55,702 nucleotides of DNA. It comes from Roseomonas sp. HF4 (GTDB lineage: Bacteria > Pseudomonadota > Alphaproteobacteria > Acetobacterales > Acetobacteraceae). The DNA lies in contig NZ_STGD01000022.1 of the NCBI RefSeq assembly GCF_005222755.1, positions 1-55,702 on the forward strand, in the 5' to 3' direction. Below, one piece after another: positions 51,703 through 55,702 of this stretch; the stretch's first letter is position 1, and each line of letters opens with the position of its first letter. Both the position numbers and the translations under genes were made by a program. Below the pieces are notes generated by a model. It did not search any database, was not told the DNA's origin, and worked only from the letters and a program-made list of their open reading frames with translations.

Positions 51703-52685
51703 GGCCCGACGCGCCGCTGCTCGACGCGAAGGACCTGGTGCGCCGCTACGACATGCGGCGGGGCTTCCTCGGCCGCGCCGTGGAGGTGCGCGCGGTGGAC
51801 GGCGTGTCGCTGCGCATCGAGCGTGGTCGGACACTTGGCCTGGTTGGCGAATCAGGATGCGGCAAATCCACCACCGGACGCCTCGTACTGGGGATGGAGA
51901 CACCGGATCAAGGCTCGGTCTCCTTCGAGGGCCAGCCCCTGCCGTCGCCCGGCAGTGCGGCCTGGCGCGCTCAGCGCGCACGCATGCAGATGGTGTACCA
52001 GGATCCGCTCGGTGCGCTCGACAGGCGTCTCTCGATCGGGACACAGGTTGCTGAGCCGCTCGAGATCCACCGCATCGGCGACCGTGCCGCGCGGGTTCAG
52101 GATCTGCTGCGCGCCGTCGGCCTTCGTCCGGACCAGGCGGAGCGCTACCCGCACGAGCTTTCGGGCGGGCAGCGGCAGCGCGCGGTGCTGGCGCGCGCGC
52201 TGGCGACCGAGCCCGCGCTGCTGGTCTGCGACGAGCCGATCAGCGCGCTCGATGTCTCGATCCAGGCGCAGGTGATGAACCTGCTGGTGGACCTGCAGGA
52301 GCGCTTCGGCATGGGCATCCTGTTCATCAGCCACGACCTGCGGGCCGTACGGCAGGTGAGCCACCGCGTCGCGGTGATGTATCTCGGTCGTATCGTCGAG
52401 GAAGGCGAGCCCGATGCCATCCTGCAGGATCCGGCGCATCCCTATGCGCGCACGCTCGTCTCCGCCATCCCGCATCCTGGCCGGCGCGTCGATCGCATCA
52501 TCCTGCAGGGCGATCCGCCGAATCCTGCCGACCGCCCTTCCGGCTGCGCCTTCCATCCGCGGTGCCCCGTGGCGACCGCACTCTGCGCGCGCGAGACGCC
52601 GGCGCTGAAGCGGCGCGGCGACGGTCGCCTCGTCGCCTGCCACCTTGCGCATCGGGACGAAGCCCTGCCCCGGAAGGCCGCCTGA
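51699..52685 (+). CDS. Dipeptide/oligopeptide-type ABC transporter ATPase (DppF-like)
   Basis: The product has 328 residues. Walker A is GESGCGKST at 50-58, the signature is [11 protein letters not shown], Walker [13 protein letters not shown] and the H-loop ISHD. The C-terminus has the usual Cys-containing oligopeptide_ABC tail ([15 protein letters not shown]). It pairs with the DppD-like ATPase in the cytoplasm. The stop is immediately followed by the permease ATG (TGAATG), consistent with one transcript. Confidence 0.93.
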   Translation: MRPDAPLLDAKDLVRRYDMRRGFLGRAVEVRAVDGVSLRIERGRTLGLVGESGCGKSTTGRLVLGMETPDQGSVSFEGQPLPSPGSAAWRAQRARMQMVYQDPLGALDRRLSIGTQVAEPLEIHRIGDRAARVQDLLRAVGLRPDQAERYPHELSGGQRQRAVLARALATEPALLVCDEPISALDVSIQAQVMNLLVDLQERFGMGILFISHDLRAVRQVSHRVAVMYLGRIVEEGEPDAILQDPAHPYARTLVSAIPHPGRRVDRIILQGDPPNPADRPSGCAFHPRCPVATALCARETPALKRRGDGRLVACHLAHRDEALPRKAA

Positions 52686-53618
52686 ATGCTCCGCTTCGCA
52701 ACCGCGCGCCTCGCGCGCGCCGGGTTGACCATCGCCATGGTGGTGACCTTCGCCTTCGTCGTGCTGCGCCTGTCGGGCGACCCTGCGCAGATCATCATGG
52801 GCGCGGATGCGCCACCCGAGGCGATCGACGCGTTCCGTACCGCCTGGGGCCTCGATGAACCGGTCTGGGTTCAGTACCTGTCGTATTTCTCGGCGATCCT
52901 GCAAGGGGATCTCGGCCGGTCCATGCGCGACGGGCGCGATGCGATCGTGCTGGTGACGGAGCGGATCCCCGCGACGCTGGCGCTCACGCTGCCGGCACTC
53001 CTGATCAAGATCGGGCTCGGGATCCCGGCGGGCATCTTCGCGGCGTTGCACCGGAATTCGCTGGCGGACCGGATCGTGATGGTCGTGGCGGTCGCGGGCT
53101 TCACCGTGCCGTCCTTCGTGCTCGGGCTGCTGCTGGTGCTTGTGTTCGCGGTGCAGCTCGGCTGGCTGCCCTCGGGGGGGCAGGAGAGCTGGCGGCATGC
53201 GATCCTGCCCGTGATCACGCTCGGCCTGGGTGGCGCGGCGGTGCTGGCGCGCTTCACGCGCAGCGCGATGCTGGAGGTCCTCGGCCAGCCCTATATCCGC
53301 ACGGCCAGCGCCAAAGGCGTCCCCTGGCGTTCCGTGGTGACCGGCCACGCGCTGCCCAATGCGGCCATCCCGACGGTGACGATCATCGGCTTCATGGTGG
53401 GCTCCCTGATCGCGGGGGCAGTGGTGGTGGAGAGCGTCTTTTCCTGGCCCGGGGTCGGCCGCCTCCTGGTGGTGGCGGTATCCAACCGCGACCTCGCGGT
53501 GGTGCAGTGCATCCTGCTGCTGGTGGCGGTGACGATGGTGTGCGCGAACCTCATCGTGGACCTGCTCTACGGGCTGCTCGATCCGCGGCTGCGCTCCGGC
53601 ACGCGGAAGGCGGGCTGA
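52686..53618 (+). CDS. ABC transporter permease (DppB-like)
   Basis: The product has 310 residues with six hydrophobic segments. It begins with the DppB-type first helix (LTIAMVVTFAFVVLRLSGDPAQIIMG) and has the GLDEPVWVQYLSYFSAILQGDLGRS loop. The EAA loop is YIRTASAKGVPWRSVVTGHALPNA. It forms the inner-membrane channel with the DppC-like protein. It follows dppF without a gap. Confidence 0.93.
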   Translation: MLRFATARLARAGLTIAMVVTFAFVVLRLSGDPAQIIMGADAPPEAIDAFRTAWGLDEPVWVQYLSYFSAILQGDLGRSMRDGRDAIVLVTERIPATLALTLPALLIKIGLGIPAGIFAALHRNSLADRIVMVVAVAGFTVPSFVLGLLLVLVFAVQLGWLPSGGQESWRHAILPVITLGLGGAAVLARFTRSAMLEVLGQPYIRTASAKGVPWRSVVTGHALPNAAIPTVTIIGFMVGSLIAGAVVVESVFSWPGVGRLLVVAVSNRDLAVVQCILLLVAVTMVCANLIVDLLYGLLDPRLRSGTRKAG

Positions 53619-53619
53619 G

Positions 53620-54495
53620 ATGCCCGAGGGGCTGGTCACCGTCGCGACCGTCGTACCGCCGCAGCCGAAGCGAGCATCGGTGCCCCTGCTGGTCAGGTTG
53701 GGCGGCGCCTGGCTGCTGGCGATGCTGGCGGTCGCCCTGCTGGCCGATGTCATTGCACCCTACGGATACACGGCGCTGGACCTGCGCAACCGGCTCTCGC
53801 CGCCGGTGACCCTCGGCGGGAGCTGGCTGCATCCGCTGGGGACGGACGAGCTTGGGCGCGACGTGCTGGCGCGGCTGATCTATTCCATCCGCACGAGCCT
53901 GCTGATCGCCTTCGGCGCCACCATCATCGGCGCGGTGGTCGGGACGACGCTTGGCTTCCTGGCGGCGCATTTCCGCGGGCTGGTCGAGCAGGCGGTCCTG
54001 GCGCTGGTGGATTTCTCGGCCTCGCTGCCGTTCCTGATCCTTGCGCTGGCCGTGCTCGCCTTCTTCGGCAACTCGCTCGTGCTGCTGGTCTGCCTGCTCG
54101 GGCTGCATGCCTGGGAACGCTACGCGCGCATCGCTCGCGGCCTGGCGTTGGCGGCCGGCGCTCAGGGCTACGCCGCGGCGGTGCGAGGCCTCGGCGCGAC
54201 GCCCTGGCGGATCTATGGCAGGCACGTGTTGCCCAACATCGCCTCGACGCTGATCGTCTCGATGACCTTGGCCTTCCCTGAGGTGATCCTGCTGGAATCG
54301 GGGCTGTCCTTCCTCGGGCTCGGCGTGCAGCCGCCCGAGACCTCGCTCGGATCCATGGTTGGCTATGGACGCGAGTATCTCACGCGCGCGCCGTGGATCC
54401 TGCTCGCGCCAGCCGTGACCATCGTGTTGACGACGCTGTCGGTCTCGCTGATCGGCGACTGGCTGCGCGACAGGCTCGACCCGACGCTCCGATAG
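53620..54495 (+). CDS. ABC transporter permease (DppC-like)
   Basis: The product has 291 residues with the N-terminal OppC extension (LDLRNRLSPPV..HPLGTDELGRDVLARLIYS), typical of DppC/GsiD. The EAA loop is GYAAAVRGLGATPWRIYGRHVLPN, followed by LLESGLSFLGLGVQPPETSLGSMVG. It ends the seven-gene sulfatase/ABC operon. No strong terminator hairpin is evident downstream; IS debris starts about 500 bp later. Confidence 0.93.
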   Translation: MPEGLVTVATVVPPQPKRASVPLLVRLGGAWLLAMLAVALLADVIAPYGYTALDLRNRLSPPVTLGGSWLHPLGTDELGRDVLARLIYSIRTSLLIAFGATIIGAVVGTTLGFLAAHFRGLVEQAVLALVDFSASLPFLILALAVLAFFGNSLVLLVCLLGLHAWERYARIARGLALAAGAQGYAAAVRGLGATPWRIYGRHVLPNIASTLIVSMTLAFPEVILLESGLSFLGLGVQPPETSLGSMVGYGREYLTRAPWILLAPAVTIVLTTLSVSLIGDWLRDRLDPTLR

Positions 54496-54988
54496 TCCGC
54501 CAACCTCAACCAAGGCTGCCCGGCCCTAGGGCGTCGTCGCTGTCCTATAGAGCCGCGATGTCGGCCTCCTGCAGCTTCCGCAGGAACTGCTCGTATGGCG
54601 GCGAGCCGGTCACTCACGCCGCGGATCGCCCGAACGGCGCGATGCGTTCAAGCGCCGCATAGTCGGACCTGGACGAATCTGCCACGAGGTGCGGCGCTTA
54701 GCACCCGCCACGGCCGCGCCCTTCACCGTAATCTTCTCACCGTCGAAGTCGGGTTGGGCGGCGTTCGCGACGAAGCCCGAGCAAGGGATGTTTGCGGAAT
54801 CTGGTGCAATGCTCGCGAGCGCACGCACGCTCTCTCAGCCGACGCGCGAACCGTCCAAGCCCGCAGCGCGCCGCGGATAATACGAGCCTCAGGTCCATAG
54901 GCTGTTCGTAACGATGCGAAGGTCCAGCGGTTGGCTGAAGCGGCCCCCGAATTGACCGGGCACGGTTTCCAACTCCCGTAAGAGTTAG
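54496..54988. other. Intergenic region with undefined remnants
   Basis: No complete gene is supported. On the minus strand a short frame ending at the TAG at about 54554-54556 reads PPYEQFLRKLQEADIAAL, which looks like the C-terminus of a lost protein of unknown kind. The rest shows open frames on both strands without recognisable motifs. The region separates the ABC operon from an IS3 left end at about 55000. Confidence 0.35.
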
Positions 54989-55065
54989 GAGTATGACCGT
55001 GACCTGCCCCCCTAGAAGCGGTCCGCCGGTGATGTAGTCCGGCGGCAGCGATGGGAGGTTGTGGG

Positions 55066-55213
55066 ATGGGAAGGAAGAAGGCGCACACGCCGGAGGAGAT
55101 TGTCGCGAAGCTGCGGCAGGCGGAGGTTCTGGTTGGCCAGGGCAAGACGGTGGCCGATGCGGTGCGGGCGATCGGTGTGACGGAGCCGACGTACTATCGC
55201 TGGCGGACGGAGT
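55066..55213 (+). pseudogene. IS3-family OrfA fragment
   Basis: From ATG 55066 the frame reads KAHTPEEIVAKLRQAEVLVG and then ADAVRAIGVTEPTYYRWRTE, the helix-turn-helix part of an IS3 OrfA. TGACCTGCCCCCCTAG at about 55000 looks like the IS left end. The match stops at about 55213, where an IS630 piece on the opposite strand begins. Confidence 0.75.
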
Positions 55214-55214
55214 T

Positions 55215-55540
55215 CCCACGCCGTGGACTGCCGGGATCGGGCCGCAGTCGATCTGCGCGGCCAGCGCCTGGCGGTGCGCGTCGCTCAGCAGCGGCGTCGG
55301 ACCAGGGGCCTTGCGGTCGATCAGCCCGTCCGGCCCGTCAGCGTTGAACCGCATCACCCAGTCCCGCACGATCTGCAGAGTGACATTGCCCAATAGCGCC
55401 GCCTCCGAGCGCGTGCCGCCGTCATGGATTACCGCCAACGCCAGCAGGCGACGCGCCTGGGCGGCGTCGTTGCTCCGCCGAGCCAAGCGGCGAAGCTCGG
55501 TGGCGTTGAAGTCGGAACGCAGGGCAATGGCGCGCGCCAT
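55215..55540 (-). pseudogene. IS630-family transposase, N-terminal fragment
   Basis: From ATG 55540 the minus strand reads ELRRLARRSNDAAQARRLLA, VIHDGGTRSEAALLGNVTLQIVRDWVMRFNADGPDGLIDRKAPG and ends CGPIPAVHGV, the HTH and linker part of an IS630-type transposase. The DDE domain is missing because the sequence changes to the IS3 fragment at about 55215. The longer open frame beyond is not coding. Confidence 0.8.
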
Positions 55541-55622
55541 GGTGAGCCTCCGATGCTCACCAGCTTGAATCACATCGCCGCCGTGAACCGCCCCGGGTTC
55601 GCCGGAGGCTGTTTGGTTTGAG

Positions 55623-55702
55623 TCACGCCGCCAGGAGCAGATTGTCCTGGGCTGCGTAGTAGAGGGCCTCCGCCTCGGCCGGCGGGATGTTCCCGATGGG
55701 CT
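55623..55702 (-). pseudogene. IS3-family OrfB, C-terminal end (runs out of the window)
   Basis: The minus strand reads PIGNIPPAEAEALYYAAQDN followed by LLLAA and TGA at 55623-55625, the typical end of an IS3-group OrfB. Downstream of the stop, CTCAAACCAAACAGCCTCCG and a CGGGGCGGTTCA end near 55583 fit that IS's terminal repeat. The rest lies beyond the window, so it may be part of an intact copy. Confidence 0.7.

Noticed and set aside
1..55702. rRNA, tRNA and riboswitch genes
   Set aside because: No cloverleaf, rRNA segment or conserved riboswitch core was recognised by eye; a covariance-model search would be needed to exclude small RNAs.

Overview
The window is a high-GC chromosomal segment that looks alphaproteobacterial. 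The gene content suggests a Roseomonas-like member of the Acetobacteraceae: TAXI-TRAP transport, hydantoinase pairs, many solute-binding proteins, class III alcohol dehydrogenase and dense catabolic operons. The assignment to family is inference; no rRNA or tRNA gene was seen. Strong GC bias makes most antisense frames open, so start sites were chosen from family starts, ribosome binding sites and overlaps with neighbours.

Layout. 1-172 is the end of a broken IS3 transposase. 230-4328 (minus) holds a 3-carboxymuconate cycloisomerase-type lyase, class III alcohol dehydrogenase, and the KDPGal aldolase/KDGal kinase pair (dgoA/dgoK). 4555-5736 (plus) is a secreted beta-propeller protein. 5743-9267 (minus) is an NMT1-type ABC importer followed by an Asp/Glu-racemase-like enzyme. 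9486-11132 (minus) is a lone Fe/thiamine-type double permease. Next come two fossil serine recombinases (11129-12862) and a large minus-strand operon (12883-23105): TAXI binding protein, fused TRAP permease, then two HyuA/HyuB pairs, the last HyuB apparently cut short by the recombinase debris. Two carboxymuconolactone-decarboxylase-like proteins and an iron-type binding protein follow (23237-26177), then an unrecognised gene and a YqhA-like membrane protein. 27794-32223 (plus) carries RidA, a potassium-channel-like protein and a sugar set (epimerase, aminotransferase, GT2). 32302-33610 is IS debris, followed by a lytic-transglycosylase-like protein and an AT-rich patch.

34750-42191 is the most unusual part. 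A ThDP enzyme is divergent from an eight-gene operon: succinate dehydrogenase/fumarate reductase-type Fe-S subunit, two small membrane anchors, a TauE/SafE carrier, both halves of a class I fumarase/tartrate-dehydratase-type enzyme, a 59-residue ORF fitted between its neighbours by start/stop overlaps, and the flavoprotein subunit. The divergent gap contains four CTGGAC-containing units about 27 bp apart, several with palindromic GTCCAG partners, which looks like an operator array. 42519-44656 is a rhodanese-ChrB fusion with the chromate transporter ChrA. 44683-45731 is a dead IS3 copy. 45907-54495 is one operon: formylglycine-type sulfatase/phosphonate monoesterase, two paralogous family 5 binding proteins, two Dpp-type ATPases and two permeases. 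The right end (54989-55702) is a mosaic of IS3 and IS630 pieces.

A dispersed palindromic repeat family occurs at 8120, 25100 and 42238, with a short partial copy at 11150.
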